Of a stretch of DNA of 20,756 nt, positions 14,048 to 20,756 are shown one piece after another (position 1 is the stretch's first letter; each line of letters opens with the position of its first letter). The notes beneath the pieces are model-generated. The model searched no databases. It was not told where the DNA came from and was given only the letters and a program-made list of their open reading frames with translations. Position numbers and translations under genes: made by a program. Source of the DNA: JBOHSA01 sp050732995 (lineage in GTDB: Bacteria > Gemmatimonadota > Gemmatimonadetes > Gemmatimonadales > GWC2-71-9); NCBI GenBank assembly GCA_050732995.1, contig JBOHSA010000188.1, positions 1 through 20,756 of the forward strand, in the 5' to 3' direction.

Positions 14048-15015
14048 ACCGTCCCCTTCGTCTGCTGCAGGAACACGGCGGCCGCCCCGTAGACGCCGGC
14101 CGTGCCGGGCAGAGCCCCGGGCACGATGCGACAGGCGTCCACGGCGGGCTTGAAGGCGCGGCGCTTCACCTCGCTCTGGAGCGGCAGGAACAGGCGATCG
14201 CCGGCCAGCGTGACGCCGCCGCAGATGACCACGACCTGCGGGTTGAAGATGTTGAGGAGGTTCGCGACGCCCGCGCCCAGGAACTTGGCCGTATCGCGCA
14301 CGACCTCCAGCGCGAAGCCGTCGCCGTCGTGGGCCGCCTCGTACACGACCTGGGCGGTGAGCCGGCCGAGGTCCCCGGCGACGTACTGGGGCAAGGCGGT
14401 CTCGGCCCCCGCCAGCACCCCTTCGATCGCGCGTGCCGCGATCGCGGGCCCCGAGGCGTAGGCCTCGAGACAGCCGTAATTGCCGCACTTGCAGCGGCGG
14501 CCGGTCGAGTCGATGCTCATGTGCCCCACCTCGCCCGCGATGTCGGAGGCGCCGTGATAGATCCGTCCGCCCAGGATGATCCCGCCGCCGATTCCCGTCC
14601 CGATGGTCAGGCCCACGACGTACTCGGCGCCGCGCGCCGCGCCGCGCCACCACTCGCCGAAAATGGCGCAGTTGGCGTCGTTGTCGAGGGTCGCGGGCAG
14701 GCCGAGCGCGTCGGCGATGCGGTCGCGCAACGGCATATTGGTCCAGCCGAGGTTTGGCGTGAGCAGCACCACGCCGCGCCGGGTGTCCAGCGGCCCGGGA
14801 GACCCGATGCCGACCCCCGCCACCTCCTTACCGTCCTTCCGCGCCTCGGCCATGGACGCGCGGGCGAGCTTCACGATGCGGGCGACGACCGTGTCCGCCC
14901 CCTGCTCGGGAAGCGTGGGCTCGGACACGAGCCCGATCAGCTCCGAGCCGTCGTCGGCCACGGTGCCGGCGACGATGTTGGTCCCGCCGACATCAATCCC
15001 GACGATGTAACGCAC
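14044..15015 (-). CDS. ROK-family sugar kinase (glucokinase-like)
   Basis: The protein has 323 residues from GTG 15015. It has the N-terminal phosphate loop GIDVGGTNIVAGTV (6-19), GIGSPGPLDTRRGVV, the catalytic DNDANCAIFGE (Asp at about 113) and the ROK zinc motif: H165 in EVGHMSID with C175, C177 and C182 in CKCGNYGCLE. It resembles bacterial glucokinases of the ROK family (ATP plus glucose to glucose-6-phosphate), but mannose or N-acetyl-sugar kinases share these motifs. There is no DNA-binding N-terminal domain, so it is a kinase rather than a ROK repressor. The start lies inside the end of the heptosyltransferase gene (23-base overlap), and its stop overlaps the PfkB start. The pair may feed sugar phosphates into core or precursor synthesis. 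Confidence 0.88.
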   Translation of the reverse strand: MRYIVGIDVGGTNIVAGTVADDGSELIGLVSEPTLPEQGADTVVARIVKLARASMAEARKDGKEVAGVGIGSPGPLDTRRGVVLLTPNLGWTNMPLRDRIADALGLPATLDNDANCAIFGEWWRGAARGAEYVVGLTIGTGIGGGIILGGRIYHGASDIAGEVGHMSIDSTGRRCKCGNYGCLEAYASGPAIAARAIEGVLAGAETALPQYVAGDLGRLTAQVVYEAAHDGDGFALEVVRDTAKFLGAGVANLLNIFNPQVVVICGGVTLAGDRLFLPLQSEVKRRAFKPAVDACRIVPGALPGTAGVYGAAAVFLQQTKGTV

Positions 15016-16003
15016 CGGTCTCCTCGAGGGCGAGCAGGATGTCTTCCACCCGCAGCGATTTCATGCACAGGTGATGGCTCAGGGGGCACACCGGCGGCCC
15101 GTGGTGGTGGCAGGGCCGACATGGCAAACCGTCCACGCCGACGGCCTGGTCGCGCGGCCCCCGCGGGCCGAAGCCGAACGTCGGGACGGTGGGTCCGAAG
15201 ATGGCCACGGTCGGAGTGCCCATCGCCTGGGCGAGGTGCAGCGGCGCCGAGTCGTTCGTGACGAGAACCGCAGCCAGGGCCAGCAAGGCCGCGGACTCGC
15301 GCAAGGTGAGGGTCCCGCAGGCATTGACCGCCTGGCCACCCGACCGCCTGACGGCGGCCACGATGACCTCGCCCAGCTCCACGTCCTCCGGCCCCCCGAC
15401 CACCGCGACGGCCACGCGGGCCGCGAGCCGCTCGGCGAGCTCTGCGTAGTAGGGCCACCGCTTGCTGCCCCAGATCGACCCGGGGGCGAGCGCCACGAAC
15501 GGCCGTTCGACGCGGGCCTCGCCGAGCAGATGCTCGGCCGCCGCGCGGTCGGCCACGGTGACCGTGAGCGAGGGCGGCGTCTGACGCCGCGCCGGCTCCC
15601 CCGCCAGCGCCAGCAGGCGGTCGATCTCGTGGCCATCCGCCGGGCGGCGGCGGACCTCAGTATAGAGGAGCGGCCAACCGTCGTGGAACCCGACGCGCCG
15701 GGGGATGCGGGCGAGCCACGCGACCGCCGCCGTGCGCAAGGAGCGGTGCGGCAGGTAGACAGCCTCATAGCGCTCCCCGCGCAACCGGCGCGACAGACCG
15801 ATCAGCCTCCCGAGTCCGCGGTCCGCCCGCTTCTTGTCGTAGGGGATCACCCGCCGCACGGCCGGGTGGGGCTCGAGCAAGGGCGCCGCGGCGGGCGTGG
15901 TCACGACGTCCACGGGTCCGTGGCGGCGGGCGAGCGCCTCGAGCAGGGGCGTGGTGAGCACGACGTCGCCCAGGAACGCGGTCTGGATGACGAGGCTAGT
16001 CAA
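14993..16003 (-). CDS. waaF: Glycosyltransferase family 9, ADP-heptose:LPS heptosyltransferase II type
   Basis: The protein has 336 residues and is a GT-B enzyme that adds L-glycero-D-manno-heptose to lipopolysaccharide inner core at the cytoplasmic face. Visible features are the N-terminal LVIQTAFLGDVVLTTPLL with the conserved Asp in FLGD, ALAPGSIWGSKRWP (173-184), the donor-binding TNDSAPLHLAQAMGTP (239-254), IFGPT and the C-terminal Cys/His-rich CRPCHHHGPPVCPLSHHLCM seen in WaaF relatives. The start is TTG 16003, which gives the normal N-terminus and overlaps the lepA stop by eight bases. The gene indicates an organism with LPS-type core. The assignment to heptosyltransferase II over I rests on overall wording, and the exact acceptor is uncertain. 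Confidence 0.85.
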   Translation of the reverse strand: MTSLVIQTAFLGDVVLTTPLLEALARRHGPVDVVTTPAAAPLLEPHPAVRRVIPYDKKRADRGLGRLIGLSRRLRGERYEAVYLPHRSLRTAAVAWLARIPRRVGFHDGWPLLYTEVRRRPADGHEIDRLLALAGEPARRQTPPSLTVTVADRAAAEHLLGEARVERPFVALAPGSIWGSKRWPYYAELAERLAARVAVAVVGGPEDVELGEVIVAAVRRSGGQAVNACGTLTLRESAALLALAAVLVTNDSAPLHLAQAMGTPTVAIFGPTVPTFGFGPRGPRDQAVGVDGLPCRPCHHHGPPVCPLSHHLCMKSLRVEDILLALEETGALHRRD

Positions 16004-17795
16004 CCTGCAGGACCGCGAGAAAGGCTTCCTGCGGGATTTCGACCGTCCCCACCTGCTTCATCCGTTTCTTACCCGCTTTCTGCTTCTCGAGCAGCTTGCG
16101 CTTGCGTGTGACGTCGCCGCCGTAGCATTTGGCGGTCACGTTCTTGCGCAGGGGGCGGATCGTCTCGCGCGCGATCACCTTGGTGCCGATCGCGGCCTGG
16201 ATCACCACCTCGAACAGCTGGCGCGGGATCAGCTCCTTCAGTTTCTCGGCGATCTTCTTGCCCCACTCGAACGCCTTGTCGCGGTGGATGATCACGCTGA
16301 AGGCGTCCACCGGCTCGCCGTTGAGCAGCAGGTCCAGCCGGACGAGCTCCGACGGGCGGTACTCCAGGAACTCGTAGTCGAGCGAGGCGTAGCCGCGCGA
16401 GATGGTCTTCAGCTTGTCGTAGAAATCGAGGATGATCTCGGCCAGCGGGAACTGCCATTGGAACTCGACGCGGGTCGGGTCCACGTAGTGCATGCCGCCG
16501 TACACGCCGCGCCGTTCCTGGCCGAGCTTCATCATGGCCCCGATGTAGTCGGCCGGCGCGAGGATCCGCGCCTTCACGTAGGGCTCCTCGATCCGGTCCA
16601 GCGTCGAGCCGTGCGGCAAGAGGCTCGGGTTCTCGATCACTTGCATCGTGCCGTCGGTCCGGTAGACGTGGTACTCCACGTTGGGCACGGTGCTGATGAG
16701 ATCGAGATCGTACTCCCGCTCGAGCCGCTCGCGCACGATCTCCATATGGAGCAGCCCGAGAAACCCGCAGCGGAACCCGAACCCCAATGCCACCGACGAT
16801 TCGGGCTCGTAGTGCAGCGAGGCGTCGTTCAACTGCAGCTTGGCGAGCGCGTCGCGCAGCTCCTCGAACTGGCCGGCGTCGGTCGGGTAGAGGCCCGCGA
16901 ACACCATCGAGGTGATGTCGCGGTAGCCGGGGAGCAGCGGGACATCCCGGTGCTCGGCGTCGAGCACCGTGTCGCCCGCGCGGGTATCCCGGACGCCCCG
17001 CACGTTGGCCACGACATACCCGACCTCGCCCGCCTCGAGCTGCTCGACCGGCTTGTGGCCCAGCTGGAGGTAGCCGACCTCCGCCACGTCGTACAGGTCT
17101 TCCTTGTGAGCGCCGAAGGCGATCTTCATCCCCGGGCGCAGCACCCCATCTACCGCGCGGATGCTCGGGATCGCGCCGCGGTACCGATCGTAGTACGAAT
17201 CGAAGATCAAGGCGCGGAGCGGCGCCTCGTGGTCGCCCCGCGGCGCCGGCACCCGCCGCACGACGGCTTCGAGGAGCTCGGGGACGCCGGTGCCCTCCTT
17301 GGCGGAGATCCGGAGGATCTCTTCGGGCTGCGCCCCAATGAGGTCGTGAAGCTCCGCCGCGCGCCGGTCGGGCTCGGCGCCCGGGAGGTCGATCTTGTTC
17401 AGCACGGGGATGATCTCCAACCCCGCGTCGAGCGCGAGAAACAGATTCGACAGCGTCTGCGCCTGGATCCCCTGGGACGCGTCCACGACGAGGATCGCCC
17501 CCTCGCAGGCGGCCAGCGAGCGCGAGACTTCGTAGGTGAAGTCCACGTGGCCCGGTGTGTCGATCAGATTCAGCTCATAGATGCCCCCGTCCCGCGCGCG
17601 ATAGTTCATCCGGACGGCATTCAGCTTGATGGTGATGCCGCGCTCACGCTCGAGATCCATCGTGTCGAGCACCTGCTCGCGCATCAAGCGCTTGTCCAGG
17701 GTGCCCGTCAGCTCGATGAGACGGTCGGCCAGGGTGGATTTTCCGTGGTCGATGTGGGCCACAATACAGAAGTTGCGGATGTGATCCTGGCGCAT
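15996..17795 (-). CDS. lepA: Elongation factor 4 (LepA), ribosomal back-translocase GTPase
   Basis: The protein has 599 residues, the length of E. coli LepA. The translational GTPase motifs are all present: G1 AHIDHGKST (13-21), G2 in RERGITIKLNAVRM, G3 DTPGHVDFTYEV, G4 NKIDLPGAEP and G5 SAKEGTG. The LepA-specific C-terminal region is intact (YGGDVTRKRKLLEKQKAGKKRMK). It acts on the ribosome in the cytoplasm, affecting initiation and stalled elongation. The ATG at 17795 has no Shine-Dalgarno; a -10-like TATATT ends 9 bases upstream, suggesting a leaderless message. It is first in a run of ten overlapping genes, so its promoter may drive the whole set, and it is divergent from the short rho gene. 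Confidence 0.97.
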   Translation of the reverse strand: MRQDHIRNFCIVAHIDHGKSTLADRLIELTGTLDKRLMREQVLDTMDLERERGITIKLNAVRMNYRARDGGIYELNLIDTPGHVDFTYEVSRSLAACEGAILVVDASQGIQAQTLSNLFLALDAGLEIIPVLNKIDLPGAEPDRRAAELHDLIGAQPEEILRISAKEGTGVPELLEAVVRRVPAPRGDHEAPLRALIFDSYYDRYRGAIPSIRAVDGVLRPGMKIAFGAHKEDLYDVAEVGYLQLGHKPVEQLEAGEVGYVVANVRGVRDTRAGDTVLDAEHRDVPLLPGYRDITSMVFAGLYPTDAGQFEELRDALAKLQLNDASLHYEPESSVALGFGFRCGFLGLLHMEIVRERLEREYDLDLISTVPNVEYHVYRTDGTMQVIENPSLLPHGSTLDRIEEPYVKARILAPADYIGAMMKLGQERRGVYGGMHYVDPTRVEFQWQFPLAEIILDFYDKLKTISRGYASLDYEFLEYRPSELVRLDLLLNGEPVDAFSVIIHRDKAFEWGKKIAEKLKELIPRQLFEVVIQAAIGTKVIARETIRPLRKNVTAKCYGGDVTRKRKLLEKQKAGKKRMKQVGTVEIPQEAFLAVLQVD

Positions 17796-17804
17796 TGGGA
17801 GGGA

Positions 17805-17810
17805 AATATA
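17805..17810 (-). promoter_or_regulatory. -10-like hexamer TATATT for lepA and the ten-gene run
   Basis: Minus-strand TATATT ends 9 bases before the lepA ATG. The sequence between is pyrimidine-rich (TCCCTCCCA), with no ribosome-binding site. CCGACA, a partial -35 match inside the GTGTCGG repeat, lies 18 bases upstream. Confidence 0.45.
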
Positions 17811-17812
17811 GA

Positions 17813-17875
17813 GGTGTCGGGTGTCGGGTGTCGGAACTGCGCCGGTCGGACACCTGACACCCGACGCCTGACACC
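17813..17875. repeat. Long inverted repeat of GTGTCGG units between lepA and rho
   Basis: The left arm at 17813-17832 is three tandem GTGTCGG-type units. The right arm at 17856-17875 is its reverse complement at 18 of 20 positions. Both differences become G-U pairs if the plus strand is transcribed, giving a 20-bp stem with a 23-base loop. Related CCTGACACC units recur in the right arm. It fills most of the 105-bp divergent promoter region and has no coding frame. It looks like a REP-type intergenic element; a binding site is the alternative. Confidence 0.75.
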
Positions 17876-17879
17876 GCCG

Positions 17880-17885
17880 TATCTT
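17880..17885 (+). promoter_or_regulatory. -10-like hexamer TATCTT before rho
   Basis: TATCTT lies 15 bases before the rho ATG at 17901, directly after the inverted repeat. The predicted leader is only about 8 bases and carries no Shine-Dalgarno. A CTGACA -35 candidate (17854-17859) is 20 bases away, which is longer than usual, so the assignment is weak. Confidence 0.3.
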
Positions 17886-17900
17886 TATCCGACTGTCCTC

Positions 17901-18974
17901 ATGCCACCCATCACCGGCTGGTTCGACCCCACCCCCAAGGGCGGCGCCCTGCGCCTGGCGGCGAACAGCTACCTCTCCGCCAAGGGCGATCCCGCGGTGC
18001 AACTCCCCGGGCTGCGCCGCGGGGACCGCGTCGTCCTCGAGCACGGCTGCGTGACGAGCGTCAACGCGCGTCCCCCTGAGCAGCTTGACGCGCGGCCCGA
18101 CTTCGCCAAGCTCGGCGCCGTGCACCCGAGCCGCCCGCTCACGCTCGAGACGCCGGCGGCGTCGGGCCCGCGCACGGCCGACATCCAGCGCGTGGTGGAC
18201 CTGGTGTGCCCGCTGGGCTTCGGCCAGCGGGCGCTGATCGTCTCCCCGCCCAAGGCGGGGAAGACGGTGATGCTCCAGGCCGTCGCGGAGGCGGTGGCGG
18301 AGAACCATCCCGCCGCGGTGCTGCTGCTCCTGCTCGTGGACGAGCGCCCCGAGGAAGTGAGTGAGATGTTGGACTGGGGGCGGGGCGAGGTGATCGCGTC
18401 GAGCTTCGATCTACCCCACGCGCGACACGTGGCCGTCGCGGACATGGTCTTCGAGCATGCCCGGCGACAGGTCGAGATGGGACGGGACGTGGTGATCGTG
18501 CTCGACTCGCTCACCCGGCTCGCGCGCTCGCACAATACGACGGGGCGGGGGAGCGGCCGCACGATGTCCGGCGGCCTCGACGCCACGGCGCTCGCCAAGC
18601 CCAAGGGGCTGTTCGGCGCGGCGCGCGCGGTGCCGCCGGCCGATGGGGGGGGATCGCTGACCGTCATCGCCACCGCCCTCGTCGAGACCGAGAGTCGGAT
18701 GGACGACGTCATCTTCGAGGAGTTCAAGGGGACGGGCAACGCCGAGTTACGGCTCACGCGCGAGCTGGCCGACCGGCGGCTCTACCCGGCGGTGGACATC
18801 GCGGCGAGCGGGACGCGGCGCGAAGAGCTGCTCGCGGATCCGGCGACGGTGGCGGCCAAACAAGAGTTGCGGCGGAGACTGGTGGGCCTGCCACCGGAGC
18901 GGGCGATGGAAACGCTGCTGCAACAGCTCCGGCGGGCGAAGACGAACTCCGAGCTGCTCGCCGCCGCCCGCTGA
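17901..18974 (+). CDS. rho: Short Rho-type transcription terminator with eroded RNA-binding domain
   Basis: The protein has 357 residues against about 420 in E. coli. The ATPase half is clearly Rho: Walker A SPPKAGKT (115-122), catalytic Glu in LLVDERPEEVSEM, Walker B VIVLDSLTRLAR, Q-loop and R-loop region SGGLDATALAKPKGLFGAARAV, and the signature FEEFKGTGNAELRL with PAVDIAASGTRREELL. The N-terminal helical domain is absent. The cold-shock domain is short (about 5-50), with the RNP1 aromatic motif GFGF replaced by KGGALRL; the YVSPSQI segment is shortened to a few residues. The ATG at 17901 is the only plausible start; the open frame further upstream is antisense to lepA. It may be a second Rho paralog or the sole Rho of a lineage with altered RNA recognition. 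It is divergent from lepA and followed by an intrinsic terminator. Confidence 0.9.
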   Translation: MPPITGWFDPTPKGGALRLAANSYLSAKGDPAVQLPGLRRGDRVVLEHGCVTSVNARPPEQLDARPDFAKLGAVHPSRPLTLETPAASGPRTADIQRVVDLVCPLGFGQRALIVSPPKAGKTVMLQAVAEAVAENHPAAVLLLLLVDERPEEVSEMLDWGRGEVIASSFDLPHARHVAVADMVFEHARRQVEMGRDVVIVLDSLTRLARSHNTTGRGSGRTMSGGLDATALAKPKGLFGAARAVPPADGGGSLTVIATALVETESRMDDVIFEEFKGTGNAELRLTRELADRRLYPAVDIAASGTRREELLADPATVAAKQELRRRLVGLPPERAMETLLQQLRRAKTNSELLAAAR

Positions 18975-18979
18975 GTCAC

Positions 18980-19012
18980 GCCCGCCGCACCGGTTGCCAG
19001 GCGGGCTTCTTC
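18980..19012 (+). terminator. Intrinsic terminator of rho
   Basis: The stem is GCCCGCC (18980-18986)/GGCGGGC (19000-19006) with a 13-base loop containing ACCGGT. It is followed by TTCTTC and begins 5 bases after the rho stop. It fills the 36-bp gap to the convergent M28 gene, whose stop lies in the T-rich part. The minus strand lacks a T run, so it probably serves rho only. Confidence 0.6.
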
Positions 19013-20534
19013 AGTTCGCTCCCTCCACGATGCGCTTGTAGCTCTCCGGATTCCACTTGGGCCGGGCGGTGGCGTTCGCGATGTCGAGGCCGAGGTAGAA
19101 CACCAGTTTCACAATGCGCGACTCTTTTTCGGCGTCGATCTTGTCTACCGTGTCGCCGGGCCGGTGATAGTCCGGATGGGTGCCGCTGAAGAAGAAGAGG
19201 ATGGGCACGCCCTTACGTGCGAAGTTGTAATGGTCCGAGCGGAAGTAGAAGTCCTCCTGGGGCCAGATGTCGTCGATCGGCCGCATACGGAGCTCGGGGT
19301 GCGCGGCGCCGACCCGGTTCAGCGTCGCCCCCAGATCCGAGTGCTCTTTGCCGATCACGACCACCGTATCCTTCCAGTTGCGTCCCACCATGTCGATGTT
19401 GAGGTTCGCAACGATGTCGGCCGCCGGCACGGTGGGGTGGTCGGCGAAGTAGGCGCTGCCCCACAGTCCCTTCTCCTCGCCGCTCACCGTCATGAACACG
19501 AGCGACCGCTTGGGGCGGGGCGTCAGCTGCGCGAACGCTTCGGCGGCCTCGACCACGGCGCTGGTCCCCGACGCGTCATCGTCCGCGCCGTTGTAGATGC
19601 TGTCGCCGGCGACGGGGGTGCCCACGCCCACGTGGTCCATGTGGGCGCTGTAGACGATGTACTCCCGCTTGAGCCGCGGGTCCGAGCCCTCGAGAATGCC
19701 GATCACGTTCGGCGCCGTCACGCGCGAGACGATGCGCTCCCGGGCACGCCAGGTGAGTGTCACCCCGTCGAGCTGGCGCGCGGTGCGCGTGGTCTGCGCC
19801 CGGGCCGCGGCGGGATCGATCCCGAGGGCCCCGGCATCCGCATCCCGGATTTCCACGAAGGCGGGGATCGTGGCCGTATCGGGAACGACCCGGCTCTCCA
19901 GCGCGATCGACGGTTGGGCCACGCGACTCATGCGGTTTTGCCACTGCTCCTCGGGGCGGTTGCTGACGACCAGGATGCCGATCGCGCCCGCCCGGAGGGC
20001 GGCTTGGGCGGTGGTGTCGTCGAGGCGCACGCCTTGCGTCGTCGCGGTCCGCACCTGCACGATCCACGCACCCCGCACATCGACGCCCACCAGGCGGTCG
20101 GCGCCTTCCGTGGCCGCCCCGGCGATGAGCACGACCGGGCCGCTCACCTCACGCACCGGCAGCGGGCCGAGCCGCAGGACGTTGACGGCGACGCCGGGCT
20201 TGAGAGGCACGGTCGTCGCAGCGATGATGCGCAATTCACTCGCCGCGGTGTCCACCGCCTTCCGGACGATGCCGTAGCGTTGCAGGAACGTCCCGCTGTC
20301 GCCGCCGGGCTTGAGGCCGAAGCGCCGGAACTCCGCGGCGATCCACGCAGCCACCTTTTCCAGCTCGGGGCTCGGCGTGTCCCGCCCGCGCATCGAGTCG
20401 TCCGCGAGCACCGCGATCCGGCGGCGGATGTCCTCGGGGGTGATGGAGTTCACGGCGCGTTGTACCGAGCCGGAGCTCTGCGCGGTGAGCAAGGCGGGCA
20501 GGACCAGCAGGCAGGGGGCGAGACTCCGGCGCAC
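19011..20534 (-). CDS. Exported M28-family zinc metallopeptidase with PA domain
   Basis: The protein has 507 residues. The signal peptide (RRSLAPCLLVLPALLTAQS) has a cleavage site near residue 19, so it acts in the periplasm or outside. A PA (protease-associated) insert spans about 110-230, including GPVVLIAGA, VRGAWIVQV and AALRAGAIGILVVS. The co-catalytic zinc set is complete: H298 and D300 in SAHMDHVG, Asp in NGADDDASGTS (about 319), Glu pair in SGEEKGLWGS (353-354), D381 in NIDMVGR and H447 in PDYHRPGDT. The family includes aminopeptidases and glutamate-carboxypeptidase-like enzymes that trim peptides. The start is GTG 20534 with GGGAG (20540-20544) 5 bases upstream. It probably forms its own unit: convergent with rho, and separated from the upstream minus-strand gene by a terminator. 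Confidence 0.92.
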   Translation of the reverse strand: MRRSLAPCLLVLPALLTAQSSGSVQRAVNSITPEDIRRRIAVLADDSMRGRDTPSPELEKVAAWIAAEFRRFGLKPGGDSGTFLQRYGIVRKAVDTAASELRIIAATTVPLKPGVAVNVLRLGPLPVREVSGPVVLIAGAATEGADRLVGVDVRGAWIVQVRTATTQGVRLDDTTAQAALRAGAIGILVVSNRPEEQWQNRMSRVAQPSIALESRVVPDTATIPAFVEIRDADAGALGIDPAAARAQTTRTARQLDGVTLTWRARERIVSRVTAPNVIGILEGSDPRLKREYIVYSAHMDHVGVGTPVAGDSIYNGADDDASGTSAVVEAAEAFAQLTPRPKRSLVFMTVSGEEKGLWGSAYFADHPTVPAADIVANLNIDMVGRNWKDTVVVIGKEHSDLGATLNRVGAAHPELRMRPIDDIWPQEDFYFRSDHYNFARKGVPILFFFSGTHPDYHRPGDTVDKIDAEKESRIVKLVFYLGLDIANATARPKWNPESYKRIVEGAN

Positions 20535-20559
20535 GGCGACTCCCGAATGAAAGGGGACG

Positions 20560-20602
20560 AAAAAGCTAACGTGCCCGGTCGTCTGGAACCACGCCCGGGC
20601 AC
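20560..20602 (-). terminator. Probable intrinsic terminator of the upstream minus-strand gene
   Basis: The 8-bp stem is GTGCCCGG/CCGGGCAC (20571-20578 and 20595-20602) with a 16-base loop. On the minus strand it is followed by GTTAGC and then five T. The stop codon of the partial gene is 28 bases upstream. The T run begins 6 bases after the stem, which is further than ideal. The same T-rich stretch (TAGCTT, 20563-20568) could instead be the -10 of the M28 gene. Confidence 0.45.
20563..20568 (-). promoter_or_regulatory. Candidate -10 (TAGCTT) for the M28 peptidase gene
   Basis: The minus-strand hexamer is the same as the one proposed before the diguanylate cyclase gene. It would give a leader of about 20-25 bases that includes the GGGAG ribosome-binding site. 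No convincing -35 is seen at 16-18 bases, and the hexamer falls within the tail of the terminator candidate. Confidence 0.3.
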
Positions 20603-20630
20603 GGTGCGGCGCTCAGGATACCGGGACGGG

Positions 20631-20756
20631 TCAGGGCTTGCGTCGCCTCAGCTCGGGTTCGCTGCGCTTCGGCTTGTCGCCGCTCTTCCCCCCCCCTCCG
20701 GCCCGCGGTGCGTCGCGCGGGGGTGCGGCGGCCGGGCGCGGCTGGCTCCGGGGCTC
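20631..20756 (-). CDS. C-terminal end of an unidentified gene with a basic, disordered tail
   Basis: Forty-one codons run from the window edge to TGA at 20631-20633, with G or C at nearly every third position, as in the neighbouring genes. The residues are Pro/Ala/Arg-rich (RSQPRPAAAPPRDAP), then a GGGGK stretch encoded across a C9/G9 run, then a charged end (DKPKRSEPELRRRKP). This looks like a disordered cytoplasmic tail. I cannot identify the protein. The stem-loop 28 bases downstream supports a real gene end here. Confidence 0.5.
   Translation of the reverse strand, partial: EPRSQPRPAAAPPRDAPRAGGGGKSGDKPKRSEPELRRRKP

Noticed and set aside
17813..17875. CRISPR-like array in the lepA-rho interval
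   Set aside because: Repeat units are only 7-9 bases, without spacers of constant length, and no cas genes are near; it is a single inverted repeat.
15897..17900. Upstream extension of the rho frame (about 670 codons)
   Set aside because: It is antisense to lepA and reads as lepA complement; the Rho similarity begins at ATG 17901.
1..20756. Mobile elements, defence systems, tRNA or rRNA genes
   Set aside because: No transposase, integrase, nuclease/helicase defence motif, att-like repeats or clover-leaf sequence was found on either strand.

Overview
The window is about 20.8 kb of very GC-rich DNA with strong G/C third-position bias and many GTG and TTG starts. The gene content is that of a diderm bacterium: a porin-like barrel, a heptosyltransferase for lipopolysaccharide core, FtsEX with an EnvC-like partner, and several exported proteins with short signal peptides ending in LAAQ-type sites. 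The style (large exported Asp-box protein, M28 peptidase, rare Shine-Dalgarno sequences, high GC) fits Gemmatimonadota best. That is an inference; no marker gene settles it. I see no rRNA, tRNA, CRISPR array, insertion sequence or phage gene, and no stretch over about 300 bp without a gene.

Layout. Positions 1-1416 (minus) hold a partial porin-like outer-membrane protein and, upstream of it, a small exported Cys/His protein; an intrinsic terminator lies between them. From 1531 (plus) runs a 1,088-residue exported beta-propeller (VPS10/sortilin-like, Asp-box) protein. It overlaps by 23 bp the end of a minus-strand pair, pcm (protein-L-isoaspartate O-methyltransferase) and nfo (endonuclease IV). 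Divergent from pcm is a plus-strand diguanylate cyclase with a degenerate receiver domain, a GAF domain and an intact GGDEF domain. Its stop codon directly abuts the stop of the next minus-strand gene.

Positions 7861-17795 are one uninterrupted minus-strand run of ten genes that overlap or abut: lepA, a waaF-like heptosyltransferase, a ROK sugar kinase, a PfkB kinase, a STAS-like/HATPase fusion, a small STAS-like protein, a trans-sulfuration PLP enzyme, ftsE, ftsX and an envC-like LytM protein. The order couples translation, envelope sugar metabolism, a possible partner-switching pair and the FtsEX-EnvC control of septal peptidoglycan hydrolysis. Divergent from lepA is a short rho gene (357 residues) lacking the usual N-terminal helical domain and carrying an eroded cold-shock RNA-binding domain. 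A long GU-tolerant inverted repeat made of GTGTCGG units fills the lepA-rho interval. The window ends with an intrinsic terminator after rho, an exported M28 metallopeptidase (minus), and the last 41 codons of another minus-strand gene followed by its own probable terminator.

The points most worth following are: the short divergent Rho and the repeat in front of it; two 11-base G/C homopolymers in the signal-peptide coding ends of two neighbouring exported proteins (possible phase variation); several starts with a -10-like hexamer only 9-11 bases upstream (possible leaderless transcripts); the STAS/HATPase pair inside the division operon; and the pseudo-receiver diguanylate cyclase.
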